IMG/VR virus record: IMGVR_UViG_3300011432_000003
Coordinates: 1-56,805 of that record
Length of the DNA: 56,805 bases
Reading direction: 5' to 3' (one strand)
Origin: a virus
Part shown: positions 15,140 through 22,649 of the stretch, in pieces
Position numbering within the stretch: the stretch's first letter is position 1
How the letters are laid out: each line of letters starts with the position of its first letter
The notes under the pieces: model-generated
Told to the model about the DNA's origin: nothing
What the model saw: only the letters and a program-made list of their open reading frames with translations
Database searches by the model: none
Made by a program: the position numbers and the translations under genes

Positions 15140-16768
15140 ATGGGAGAGCACGCCGAGCAGCAGAGTGACGACGGCCTCGAGGCGCTCGCCGCGCATGCCG
15201 CCGGCGAGTGTGAGGGACCGTGTCCATATTGTGACGAGGAAGATCGGGCCGAACGGGCAGCGGAACGCAAAACTAGACACGCTCCAAGGGGGCGCAGCAT
15301 GACACAAGAGACGCACACGACGACGGCCGTCGAGACGCCGCTCGATCCCGCACTCGAGATCTCGAGCGTGCCGAATGAGTCGGCGATGCCGGTCCCGGTG
15401 AAGCCGCCGGCGCCGAACGGCGATGCACTCCCGCCGGAGCTCCCGCCGCACGAAGCGGCCGAGCAGGCGGATCTCAACCGATGGACGCCGGCGCAGATCC
15501 AACTCCTGAAGGACACCGTTTGCCGCGGCGCGACGGATGACGAGCTGCGGCTCTTTCTCTACGTGTGCCAGCGGCGCCGCTTGGATCCGTTCACGAAGCA
15601 GATACACGCGATCAAGCGCCGGGTAAAAGAGGGCTCACGCTGGCGCGACTCGATCACGTTTCAAACCGGGATCGATGCCTTCCGGCTCGTCGCCGATCGG
15701 ACCGGGAAGTATCTCGGGCAAGCGCCGTTTGAGTGGTGCGGTGAGGATGGCGTATGGCGTGACGTGTGGCTTTCGAAGGACGCACCGAAGGCCGCGCGCT
15801 GCACGATCTATCGCGAGGGATTCCGGGAGCCGATCCGGGCCGTCGCGCTCTTCGACGAGTACGTGCAGACGGTCGACGAGTACAAGCGACAAGAGCAGGC
15901 GCCGGGCGAATTCGCCGACGTCAAGACGGGCCGCGAGGTTCCTAACGCGATGTGGACGCAGCGGCCGGCCGGGCAGCTCGCGAAGTGCGCGGAAGCGCTC
16001 GGCTTTCGAATGGCCTTCCCGGAAGAGCTCTCCGGGCTCTACACAAATGACGAGATGGGACAAGCGGATAATCCGTCGAAAGGCGCGCAGCGCGTCGGCG
16101 TCGATAGCGGGCAAGGCGATAGCATGAATGGGCGCGCCGGCGGCGAGACGCCGAGCTGCCCGAAGTGCGGCGGCGAGATGTGGGACAACCGCGAGAAAAA
16201 GCGCAGTCAAAAGGGATGGGCGACGGCGCCGGACTTCCGGTGCAAGAATAAGAACGGCTGCACCGGCGAGATCGCCGACATAGCAAACCCTCAACGGCCG
16301 GCGGAGCAGACAGCGAACGGGCCGAGCTCCGCCGGCTCGGCCGCTCCGCGATCCGACGCGCCGACAAGCGGCAGCGCGAGCAGCTCGAGCTCGGGCCGCG
16401 CGGCGTCGACGCCGGACACGAGGCCGACGTCGGAGAAGTCTCCCGGCTCTTCGACGAATTCCGCGAGCAGCGGCTCCGGATCCTCGAGCGCGACGGATAC
16501 GATCCCGACGTCGACGATCACGCGTGACGCGGTGATCGATTGGGGGCTCGGGAAGTTTTCCGTCGTGCAGGGGAAGCGGATCAAAGATCTCCGATGGGAG
16601 CAGCTCGACTACTTCATCCGCAATCGGCCGAGCGTGCTCCCGGCGGGATGGCTCGAGGCGATCGCGAAAGAGAAGGCGCTGCGCGAAGAGACGGGCGGCG
16701 ATGAGCGCGACGAGGACGACGGCGGCAGCATGCAAGGCGGCGATCCGTACACCGGCGCCGGCGCATGA
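15140..16768 (+). CDS. bet: RecT/Bet-family single-strand annealing protein with C-terminal zinc ribbon
   Basis: 542 residues from the ATG at 15140; a second in-frame ATG at 15299 has a stronger AGGGGG ribosome site and would give 489. Family core about residues 110-305: RGATDDELRLFLYVCQRRRL, DPFTKQIHAIKR, FQTGIDAFRLVADRTGKYLG, GFREPIRAVALFDEYVQ and LAKCAEALGFRMAFPEEL. After it come a zinc ribbon (CPKCGGEMWDN ... FRCKNKNGC), a Ser/Thr-rich linker of about 60 residues and a short C-terminal domain. Such proteins anneal single strands during recombination and end repair. No exonuclease partner is adjacent; a HerA-like ATPase follows instead. Confidence 0.85.
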   Translation: MGEHAEQQSDDGLEALAAHAAGECEGPCPYCDEEDRAERAAERKTRHAPRGRSMTQETHTTTAVETPLDPALEISSVPNESAMPVPVKPPAPNGDALPPELPPHEAAEQADLNRWTPAQIQLLKDTVCRGATDDELRLFLYVCQRRRLDPFTKQIHAIKRRVKEGSRWRDSITFQTGIDAFRLVADRTGKYLGQAPFEWCGEDGVWRDVWLSKDAPKAARCTIYREGFREPIRAVALFDEYVQTVDEYKRQEQAPGEFADVKTGREVPNAMWTQRPAGQLAKCAEALGFRMAFPEELSGLYTNDEMGQADNPSKGAQRVGVDSGQGDSMNGRAGGETPSCPKCGGEMWDNREKKRSQKGWATAPDFRCKNKNGCTGEIADIANPQRPAEQTANGPSSAGSAAPRSDAPTSGSASSSSSGRAASTPDTRPTSEKSPGSSTNSASSGSGSSSATDTIPTSTITRDAVIDWGLGKFSVVQGKRIKDLRWEQLDYFIRNRPSVLPAGWLEAIAKEKALREETGGDERDEDDGGSMQGGDPYTGAGA

Positions 16769-18690
16769 CGAAGACGCTCAAGATCTCGGCCGACTTCGCG
16801 CTGCCGTACGATGCGCAGACGCGCACCTTCGTTGTCTACGGCGGCAAGGGCAAAGGGAAGAGCAATCTCGGCGCCGTTATGTGCGAGGAATTCGCCGACG
16901 CCGGCCTGAAGTTCTGCGTCATCGATCCATTAGACGTCTTTTGGGGACTCCGGCACGGGAAGACGAAAGACGAGCAGGGGATCGACGTCGTCCTGCTCGG
17001 CGGCACGCACGGCGACTTAGCGATCGAGCCCGGCGCCGGCGCGACGGCGGCCGATTTCGTCGTCGACGAGACGGCGAGCGTGATAATCGTCATGCGCCGC
17101 GGAAACGGGGAGATGTGGACGAATGGCGAGCGGATCCGCTTTATGCGCGACTTCGCGACGCGCGTCTTTCAGCGGCAGGGGGAAGCGCGGCAGCCGTTGC
17201 ACTTGGTCGTCGACGAGGCCGGGCGCTTCGTGCCGCAGATGCCGGCAAAGAATGATCTCGCGATCGCCGAGTGCATCGGGGCGATCGAGCAGCTCGTCGA
17301 GTGGGGCCGGAATTTCGGGATCGGCGTCACGCTCATTACGCAGCGCTCCGCGCGGATGAATAAGAGCGTTAGTGAGCTGGCCGAGTGCATGGTCGCTTTC
17401 CAGACGGCCGGGCCGCGCTCGATCGGCGCCGTCGTCGACTGGTTCGGTGAGCACGTGCCGAAGGAACGGCAGCACGAGCTCGTCGGGATCCTGCGGAAGC
17501 TGCCCGTCGGCCGGGCGCTCATCGTGTCGCCGGAGTTTCTCGACTTCGAAGGCGAGGCGCAGATCCGGCACCGGCGCACCTTCGACTCGAGCGCGACACC
17601 GAAGGCCGGCGCGAAGCCGGCGAAGCCGGGCGGCCGGCGCGCGATCGATCTCGAGGCGTATCGCGTGAAGCTCGGCGAGACGATCGCGAAGGCCGAAGCG
17701 CAGGATCCGCGGGCGCTCATGAAGCGGATCCGGGATCTCGAGCAGCAACTCACGAAGCGGCTCGAGACGGCGAAGGCCGTCGCGGATCCGAAGGCGATCG
17801 AGCGAGCGGTCGCGGCGCTCGAGAAGACGCACGCGATCGCGCTCGGCCAGCTCCGGAAGCGCGTCGACGACGTGATCCGGAAGGCGACGCACGGCTTCGC
17901 GAGCCTGCAGGCGGCCGTCGAGAAGGCGAACGAAGCGGCGAAGCTCTTCGGCGAGGCCTTCCGGCATCAGCTCGAGAGCGTCCTCGAGGATCCGATATGG
18001 ACCGGGACGCCACGGCCGAGCGTGGACGATCACGCCGGCGACGGGTACGCCGCGCATGCGAGGATCGCGCAGGCCGTGCCATTCGCGCGGAAGGTAGCGC
18101 AGGCCTCACCGCTCACCGATGCGGCCGCACGCGCCGTCGTGGCTCGAGCGCGTCCCGATTCCGCGGTCGCAGAGAACGGGAACGGCAAAGGCCTGCCGAT
18201 CGGGATCCGGCACGTCGCGATCTTGAACGCCTTACTCGAGCTCGAGCAGCTCGGCGTCGGCGAGCCGTCCCGGATACAGCTCGGCGCCTTCGCCGGGCGC
18301 AACCTGACGGGCGGCACGGGCGGGATGGACGTCGCGGCGCTCGTCGAGGCCGGCCTCGCGCGGATCCCGTCGGCCGGGAAGGTCGCGATCACACGGGCCG
18401 GCGAGGCGCAGGCGTCACGGATCGAGGATCCGCTCACCCTCGAGGACGTGCACGCACGGGCTCGGGCACGCGTCCCGGAGCGCCTGCGGCCGATCCTCGA
18501 GCGGCTGCTCGAGATCTGGCCGGAGTCGGTTACACGGACGCAGCTCGGCGAGGTCGTCGGCCGGAACCTCACCGGCGGGACCGGCGGGATGGACGTCGCG
18601 GCCTTAGTGGCGCTCGGCTTCGCCGAGATCCCGCGGAGCGGGCACGTCGCCGCCGGCGGGATCCTCTTCCCGGAAAGTCTGCGGTCGTGA
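16765..18690 (+). CDS. HerA/FtsK-like P-loop ATPase with duplicated C-terminal module
   Basis: 641 residues; ATG overlaps the upstream stop. Walker A GGKGKGKSN (26-34), Walker B LHLVVDEAG (145-153) and a sensor-like LITQRSARMNKSV (190-202) mark a hexameric DNA translocase of the HerA/FtsK class. Coiled coil spans about 295-410. Near residues 508-545 and 593-627 the same module occurs twice (GRNLTGGTGGMDVAALV in both), probably winged-helix DNA-binding units. HerA ATPases normally feed ends to a nuclease (NurA or others). Here it follows an annealing protein, so it may process ends for recombination. A packaging role is unlikely because a terminase is present. Confidence 0.75.
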   Translation: MTKTLKISADFALPYDAQTRTFVVYGGKGKGKSNLGAVMCEEFADAGLKFCVIDPLDVFWGLRHGKTKDEQGIDVVLLGGTHGDLAIEPGAGATAADFVVDETASVIIVMRRGNGEMWTNGERIRFMRDFATRVFQRQGEARQPLHLVVDEAGRFVPQMPAKNDLAIAECIGAIEQLVEWGRNFGIGVTLITQRSARMNKSVSELAECMVAFQTAGPRSIGAVVDWFGEHVPKERQHELVGILRKLPVGRALIVSPEFLDFEGEAQIRHRRTFDSSATPKAGAKPAKPGGRRAIDLEAYRVKLGETIAKAEAQDPRALMKRIRDLEQQLTKRLETAKAVADPKAIERAVAALEKTHAIALGQLRKRVDDVIRKATHGFASLQAAVEKANEAAKLFGEAFRHQLESVLEDPIWTGTPRPSVDDHAGDGYAAHARIAQAVPFARKVAQASPLTDAAARAVVARARPDSAVAENGNGKGLPIGIRHVAILNALLELEQLGVGEPSRIQLGAFAGRNLTGGTGGMDVAALVEAGLARIPSAGKVAITRAGEAQASRIEDPLTLEDVHARARARVPERLRPILERLLEIWPESVTRTQLGEVVGRNLTGGTGGMDVAALVALGFAEIPRSGHVAAGGILFPESLRS

Positions 18691-18692
18691 GG

Positions 18693-18722
18693 CCTTGCGC
18701 AACCGCACAAGGCCTTTAGATT
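18693..18722 (+). promoter_or_regulatory. Operator-promoter cassette, site 6 (rightward)
   Basis: CCTTGCGCAACCGCACAAGG at 18693-18712, beginning three bases after the ATPase stop codon; -35 TTGCGC at 18695-18700; spacer 16 bp (one shorter than the others); -10 TAGATT at 18717-18722. Leader ACACTCTCACGCTCGAGG, ATG at 18755, 33 bases downstream. Confidence 0.85.
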
Positions 18723-18754
18723 CCGGGTACACTCTCACGCTCGAGGTTCTCACG

Positions 18755-19345
18755 ATGACGCAGCCGACGACCGAAAAAGCTCCCGCGATCCATCCCTTCG
18801 AAGAGTCAGGGCTCGGCGTCGGGCCGTTCCGCTGCGTCGGCGTCGAGACGCGCGTCGGACCGATCACGCTCGCCGACGGGACGCAAGTCGGCTCGCCGGG
18901 GCAGCCGATGGGCTCGTGCGCGCATTGCGGGACCGGGATTAAGGATTGCTATCTCATCCGCAGCGCAGACGGGAAGCGCTTTGTCGTCGGCTCGTCGTGC
19001 GTCCTCAAGACGAATCGGAAGAGCCTCGACACGCGCGGAATGTCGGAGCTCGAGCGCGACGTCCTGCGCGAGAAGCGGGCACTCGATCGCGAGAAGGCCG
19101 CGGCGAAGCGCGACGCGAAGTACCTCGCCGATCTGGCGAAGTTCAAGCCGTCATGGGACGCCGCGCGCGCCGCGCTCGAGGCCGATCCGACGCTCTGCGC
19201 CGGCGAGCCGCATCCGCAGATCTCGGGCCTGACGCTCCGGAATAAATACGAGTGGATGCTGCAGCATGCCGGCTTCGCCGGTCGGAACGCGACGGCGGCG
19301 TGCATCCTGCGCGCGGCCGCGGCGAAGGCCGGAGTCGCCGAGTGA
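18755..19345 (+). CDS. Zinc-ribbon early protein with helical domain
   Basis: 196 residues. A CAHCGTGIKDCYLIRS block (about 55-70) followed by GKRFVVGSSCVLKT (73-86) forms a four-Cys ribbon that I have seen in conserved phage proteins of unknown role. A Lys/Arg/Glu coiled segment (97-125) and a CAGEPHPQISGLTLRNKYEW segment follow. First gene of the unit driven by site 6, which includes the DNA-binding proteins further on. Confidence 0.65.
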   Translation: MTQPTTEKAPAIHPFEESGLGVGPFRCVGVETRVGPITLADGTQVGSPGQPMGSCAHCGTGIKDCYLIRSADGKRFVVGSSCVLKTNRKSLDTRGMSELERDVLREKRALDREKAAAKRDAKYLADLAKFKPSWDAARAALEADPTLCAGEPHPQISGLTLRNKYEWMLQHAGFAGRNATAACILRAAAAKAGVAE

Positions 19346-19539
19346 AGCCGCTCCCGCAATGGGCGCGCGTGCAGCAGCGCGCGCTCGAGACGGCGACGCT
19401 CTGCGCGACGTGCGGGAAAAAGACGCTCGTCGCGAACGTGTCGCCGCTGCGCGTGCGGCCGACGCTCGAGCCGGTGACGGCGGCGACGCACTGCACGTGT
19501 CCCGGCGGCCCGGCCGCGGAGATCTCGCATGTTCGGTGA
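19342..19539 (+). CDS. Small protein with cysteine pairs
   Basis: 65 residues from a GTG at 19342 in a GTGA overlap. CATCGKK (about 22-28) and a CTCPGG near the end may bind zinc. Overlaps the next gene by 11 bases. No family recognised. Confidence 0.5.
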   Translation: MKPLPQWARVQQRALETATLCATCGKKTLVANVSPLRVRPTLEPVTAATHCTCPGGPAAEISHVR

Positions 19540-19882
19540 GCCCGGCGGGATCCGCGCGATCATGGTCGCACTCGTGCTCGAGGATGGCCGGCAGGTATGG
19601 ATCGCCGGCCGGTGCTCGCCGGAGTATTCCGACTGCACGATCGGTTTCGAGCGCGACGTCGTTCCCATATGGGACAAGCCATTCGGGCCGCCGATCGGGC
19701 ACTTCGTCCGCGATCTGACTTTCAAGATCGAAGGCCGTTTTCCCGGCTTCGTCGGCGGCGAGACGTGGAAGGAAGGCACGCCGGATCCGGACGCGCTGCG
19801 CACCGTCGCCGGCGATCTCCCGGAGCCGCCGAAGCAGATCGCGGCCGGGCCGATCGCCGTCATCGAGGCGCCGAAAGAATGA
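19529..19882 (+). CDS. Hypothetical early protein
   Basis: 117 residues, beta-rich N-terminal half (MVALVLEDGRQVWIAGRCSP), then a proline-rich end. No motif recognised. The ATG at 19529 sits inside the previous gene's end, and its own stop overlaps the following ATG. Confidence 0.55.
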   Translation: MFGEPGGIRAIMVALVLEDGRQVWIAGRCSPEYSDCTIGFERDVVPIWDKPFGPPIGHFVRDLTFKIEGRFPGFVGGETWKEGTPDPDALRTVAGDLPEPPKQIAAGPIAVIEAPKE

Positions 19883-20037
19883 CGACGCTCGCCGCGGTGT
19901 CTCTGTATCTCGCGATCGTCGCCGGCGTCGGGACGGGTCGTGCGCGCGTGCATTCGCCGGCATGGTGGATCGCGATCGTCTTGTGCGTCGGCTTCTGCCG
20001 GATCTTCGTCGAGCTCTTACTCCGGATCCCTCGATGA
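19879..20037 (+). CDS. Very small membrane protein
   Basis: 52 residues: MTTLAAVSLYLAIVAGVGTG, a short basic loop, then PAWWIAIVLCVGFCRIFVEL; two membrane helices with little else. It overlaps genes at both ends by ATGA junctions, which supports real translation. Function unknown. Confidence 0.5.
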   Translation: MTTLAAVSLYLAIVAGVGTGRARVHSPAWWIAIVLCVGFCRIFVELLLRIPR

Positions 20038-20546
20038 GCCGGCATCCGCACGCCGGCGAGAAACGGAAGCCGACGCTCGAGCGGCAACTCGAGGGGACGG
20101 GGCTCTTCGGCGGATTGCCAGAGCCGGGCAGCGACGCCGAGCTGCGGGAAGCCGCGCGCGCTCTCGCGCTCCCGATCGAGGACGTGCGCGTACTCCGGGA
20201 CGGCGTCGACATAGCACCGGGGCCGCAGCGGCTCGGCCGCCGCGCGATCGCGCAGGACGTCGCGCTCGGGAAGGCGCTCATCGTCAAAGGGACGAAGATC
20301 GAGCAGATCCTTGCGTTTCTACGCAAGGACTATAAACTCGGATGCACGCGGGAGCAGATCGCGAAAGCGCTCGGCTTCAAGCTGCAAACCGTTTGCGGGC
20401 GCGTAAACGATCTGCTCTATCGGAAAGCTGCAGGCCTGCCGGCGCCGCTCGTGTATGAGCGCGGCGAAGATTCGACCGGGGCCGCTTATGTGTACGCATT
20501 CACGCCGGAAGCTCTCTCACTCTCTCGACTCACGGACACAAAATGA
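20034..20546 (+). CDS. Winged-helix DNA-binding protein containing an internal operator
   Basis: 170 residues. Residues about 100-132 (CTREQIAKALGFKLQTVCGR) read as a helix-turn-helix with a following winged segment. The N-terminal 60 residues are acidic and flexible. The gene body contains a copy of the 20-bp palindrome (20309-20328) inside the codons for ILAFLRKDYK, just before the helix-turn-helix. It is a candidate regulator of the cassette family, possibly self-regulated, but sequence alone does not show which of the three regulators binds the operator. Confidence 0.6.
   Translation: MSRHPHAGEKRKPTLERQLEGTGLFGGLPEPGSDAELREAARALALPIEDVRVLRDGVDIAPGPQRLGRRAIAQDVALGKALIVKGTKIEQILAFLRKDYKLGCTREQIAKALGFKLQTVCGRVNDLLYRKAAGLPAPLVYERGEDSTGAAYVYAFTPEALSLSRLTDTK
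20309..20328. promoter_or_regulatory. Intragenic copy of the operator palindrome
   Basis: CCTTGCGTTTCTACGCAAGG has the same 20-bp length and the same CCTTG/CAAGG arms as the promoter-linked sites but a different centre. TTGCGT with a 16-bp spacer is followed by TAAACT, so a weak promoter toward the XRE-like gene at 20543 is possible. It lies within coding sequence and may also act as an autoregulatory roadblock. Confidence 0.6.
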
Positions 20547-20950
20547 AGACACAGATCCTCGCCGCGCTCGTCACCGATTCGCCAGAGGCGGCGACACTCG
20601 GCCTCGAGGCCGCCGAGCTCTCGATCGAGCAACTCCTGCAGGCGGAGCCGATCGCCGATCGCATGCTCGCGGAAGTCCGGACGGCGATCGGGACGAAGCT
20701 CCGCGATGAGCGCGCCGCGCTCGGGCTCTCGCTCGAGGAAGTGCGCGACAAGTCGGGCCGCTCGATTGACTCCGGCGGCCTCTCGCGGCTCGAGCGCGGG
20801 CAGTCATGGAGCGGCGAGCTTGCCGGCACGGCGCGCAAGTTCTACGCGCGCGAGCGCGCCAAGCAGGCGAAGGCCGACGCACGGAAGCAGGCGAAGGCAG
20901 CGGCATCGTATGCCGTCGTCACCGAAGGACGCCGCAGAGCCGGCGCGTGA
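20543..20950 (+). CDS. XRE-like helix-turn-helix protein, repressor candidate
   Basis: 135 residues; ATG at 20543 overlaps the previous stop. Residues about 48-90 (GTKLRDERAALGLSLEEVRD, then SIDSGGLSRLERGQSW) match a Cro/CI-type five-helix DNA-binding domain, though the loop before the recognition helix is longer than usual. The N-terminus is acidic, and the C-terminus is a basic Lys/Ala helix. No peptidase domain. Cro/CI proteins bind palindromes as dimers, so this is a reasonable reader of the 20-bp operator. The upstream CTCTCACTCTCTCGACTCAC resembles the shared leader. Confidence 0.6.
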   Translation: MKTQILAALVTDSPEAATLGLEAAELSIEQLLQAEPIADRMLAEVRTAIGTKLRDERAALGLSLEEVRDKSGRSIDSGGLSRLERGQSWSGELAGTARKFYARERAKQAKADARKQAKAAASYAVVTEGRRRAGA

Positions 20951-21366
20951 GATCGTCGCGGAAGCAGCTCGATCCGGAGCTCGAGGCGCTCAAGGCGTAC
21001 GGGAAGCACGTCCGCGCGTGGATCGATAAAGACGAGCCGCGGCGGCTCGAGCTGCTCAAGGCGCAGTGCGAGCGCTTCGGGATCGCGCTCCGGCAGCTCT
21101 CGCCGCACTCGTGGCGCCTCACGCTCGGCGAGACGTGGTGCGACTACTTCCCGCGGCGCCGGACCGTCACACACGGGAACGAACGCGTCGGCGACGGGCT
21201 CGCGGCCGCGCTCGAGTATCTCGGGATCCCGAAGCGCGACGCCGTCCGGCTCGAGCCGCGGCGACGTGGACAACGTGTGTGGACAACCGACGTGGACAAT
21301 ACGGCCGGAGATTCCACACGGGATCCCACATTGCCCAATGTGGAACGGAAAGCGCCGCCGGCGTGA
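20947..21366 (+). CDS. Hypothetical protein whose 3' end holds DnaA-box-like iterons
   Basis: 139 residues from a GTG at 20947. Helical N-terminal half (LDPELEALKAYGKHVRAWID), then a basic beta-type segment (SWRLTLGETWCDYFPRRRTV). The C-terminal 45 residues are encoded by the iteron and hairpin region described as a candidate origin. It could be an origin-binding protein, as initiators are often encoded at their own origin, but no known initiator motif is present. Confidence 0.55.
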   Translation: MRSSRKQLDPELEALKAYGKHVRAWIDKDEPRRLELLKAQCERFGIALRQLSPHSWRLTLGETWCDYFPRRRTVTHGNERVGDGLAAALEYLGIPKRDAVRLEPRRRGQRVWTTDVDNTAGDSTRDPTLPNVERKAPPA

Positions 21367-21445
21367 CGGTTAGCTCGGTTCTGCACGTTTCAACACGTCT
21401 CTACTGTTACTGATTCTGTAAGTCTTTAGTCCTACTATCAGAACC
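21265..21445. other. Candidate replication origin (iterons, hairpin, AT-rich stretch)
   Basis: Three copies of GTGGACAA start at 21266, 21279 and 21292, exactly 13 bp apart. The middle one, preceded by T, is a perfect TGTGGACAA (TTGTCCACA on the other strand), the DnaA-box form of GC-rich bacteria. Then come TTCCACA (21312), a perfect 7-bp-arm inverted repeat CCACATTGCCCAATGTGG (21326-21343), and from about 21395 an unusually AT-rich stretch (ACTGTTACTGATTCTGTAAG) in this GC-rich genome. This layout is typical of a theta origin. Promoter elements for 21462 may overlap it. Confidence 0.55.
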
Positions 21446-21461
21446 CGCTCACGAGGGGAGA

Positions 21462-21887
21462 ATGCCAGCAACGAAAGCAAAGCCGAAGGCTCGCGCGGCT
21501 CGCGCGAAGCGCTTCGCAGAGTACATGCTCGAGAATTTCCGGAACGCATTCGCCGAGCTGCGCGCGATCTCCGGGCAGATCTCGCAACTCGGGCACATGG
21601 TCGAAGGGCTCAAGGCACGGATCCCGGACACGCTCGCGAAGACGAATCGATTCGGCGAGCCGATTCGTGTCACGTCGTGGAAGATCGCGCGGCCGCTTAC
21701 GGTGCCGATGTACAATCCCGACGCCGATCGGGATCGGCAGCTCACGGAGCCGGCCGAGCTGGCCGTCGTGCTCTTTGAGCTCGTCGCACGAGCGGACACA
21801 CTCGGGGCGACGAATCGAATCGCGAGCGTCACCTTCGACGAGCGCGAGGGGAAGCTCGAGCTCTACGCGCGGGAGCGCCTCACGTGA
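21462..21887 (+). CDS. Hypothetical early protein after the candidate origin
   Basis: 141 residues with a strong GAGGGGAG ribosome site just upstream. Basic N-terminus (ATKAKPKARAARAKRFAEYM), a helical middle and a C-terminal segment of strands (ASVTFDEREGKLELYARERL). No family recognised. It is the first gene after the AT-rich stretch, so it probably has its own promoter there. Confidence 0.6.
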   Translation: MPATKAKPKARAARAKRFAEYMLENFRNAFAELRAISGQISQLGHMVEGLKARIPDTLAKTNRFGEPIRVTSWKIARPLTVPMYNPDADRDRQLTEPAELAVVLFELVARADTLGATNRIASVTFDEREGKLELYARERLT

Positions 21888-22066
21888 GCGCCGAAACATT
21901 CGCGCGCGGCGCGTACGCCGTCGCCGCGATCGCCTTCGTGCTCGCGGTCGTCGTCTTCATGCTGCAGTCGCATCTCCGGTATCGCGCGGCCCGGCGCCGG
22001 CACGAAGAGCAGTATCGGCGCGTCCTCGCGTCGATCCGGAGCACGCTCGAGAACCTCGAGCGGTGA
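21884..22066 (+). CDS. Small single-transmembrane protein
   Basis: 60 residues from a GTG at 21884. Residues 8-27 are hydrophobic (GAYAVAAIAFVLAVVVFMLQ), followed by a charged Arg/Glu helix. Overlaps both neighbours by start/stop fusion. Function unknown. Confidence 0.5.
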   Translation: MSAETFARGAYAVAAIAFVLAVVVFMLQSHLRYRAARRRHEEQYRRVLASIRSTLENLER

Positions 22067-22356
22067 CGACGCTCTGCGCGACGTGTCCGCTCAATCGGGA
22101 TCCGACGCAACCGCTCTCCGGGCGGCAGGCGCAGCTCTTGCGCTTTCTCGGCCAGTATCACCGGCGCTCGGGCATCATGCCGGCGTATTCCGAGATCGCC
22201 GAAGCGCTCGGCGTCCGCTCGCTCGCGAGTGTATCGGAGCTCGTCGGGACGCTCGAGGGGAAGGGATGGATCTCCCGCCGGCATAACGTCGCGCGCTCGA
22301 TCACGCTCACCGCGGCCGCGGTCGAATGGGTCGCACAGTACGGAGACGCGGCATGA
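22063..22356 (+). CDS. LexA-type DNA-binding domain protein without peptidase
   Basis: 97 residues from a GTG at 22063. Residues about 18-82 match the LexA N-terminal winged helix: LSGRQAQLLRFLGQYHRRSG, IMPAYSEIAEALGVRS, SVSELVGTLEGKGWI, then SRRHNVARSITL. There is no S24 self-cleavage domain, so it could bind SOS-type or phage operators constitutively. A CATC pair at residues 5-8 precedes the domain. Possible roles: competing with host LexA or regulating phage promoters. Confidence 0.75.
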   Translation: MTTLCATCPLNRDPTQPLSGRQAQLLRFLGQYHRRSGIMPAYSEIAEALGVRSLASVSELVGTLEGKGWISRRHNVARSITLTAAAVEWVAQYGDAA

Positions 22357-22649
22357 TGAGCGCGGCCGATCTATGTCCGAAGTGCGGCGGGCAGCGGATG
22401 CGACAAGCCGGGTGGATGCTCTGCGCTTGTCCCGGTCCCGGTATTCGTGAAGCGGGCATGCTCGCCGAAGCCGAGAACGTGCTCCGGCTCTCCGGCGACG
22501 GATTGCTGCTCGCCGAGCTGCTCCGCGACGGCGCCGAGATCACGATTTATCGGGACAAAAGCATCGGGATTAACCGGCTCGACGGCTCGACGGTGCCGTT
22601 TAGCGATGACGTCGATCGGCACGCGATCGCGAGGATCCTCTGCCGATGA
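22353..22649 (+). CDS. Small zinc-ribbon protein
   Basis: 98 residues; two adjacent ATGs (22353, 22356) could start it, the first overlapping the LexA-like stop. CPKCGGQRM and CACPGPG form a ribbon at about 8-30; an acidic alpha/beta domain follows. No function assigned. Confidence 0.55.
   Translation: MMSAADLCPKCGGQRMRQAGWMLCACPGPGIREAGMLAEAENVLRLSGDGLLLAELLRDGAEITIYRDKSIGINRLDGSTVPFSDDVDRHAIARILCR

Noticed and set aside
14413-15516. A long - strand frame opposite the Gp157-like and RecT-like genes
   Set aside because: Composition is Arg-rich and unlike its neighbours, there is no ribosome site, and the + strand genes there have recognisable families.
22063-22356. Full LexA or CI-type self-cleaving repressor
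   Set aside because: The protein ends after the winged helix; no Ser/Lys peptidase domain is encoded downstream in any frame.
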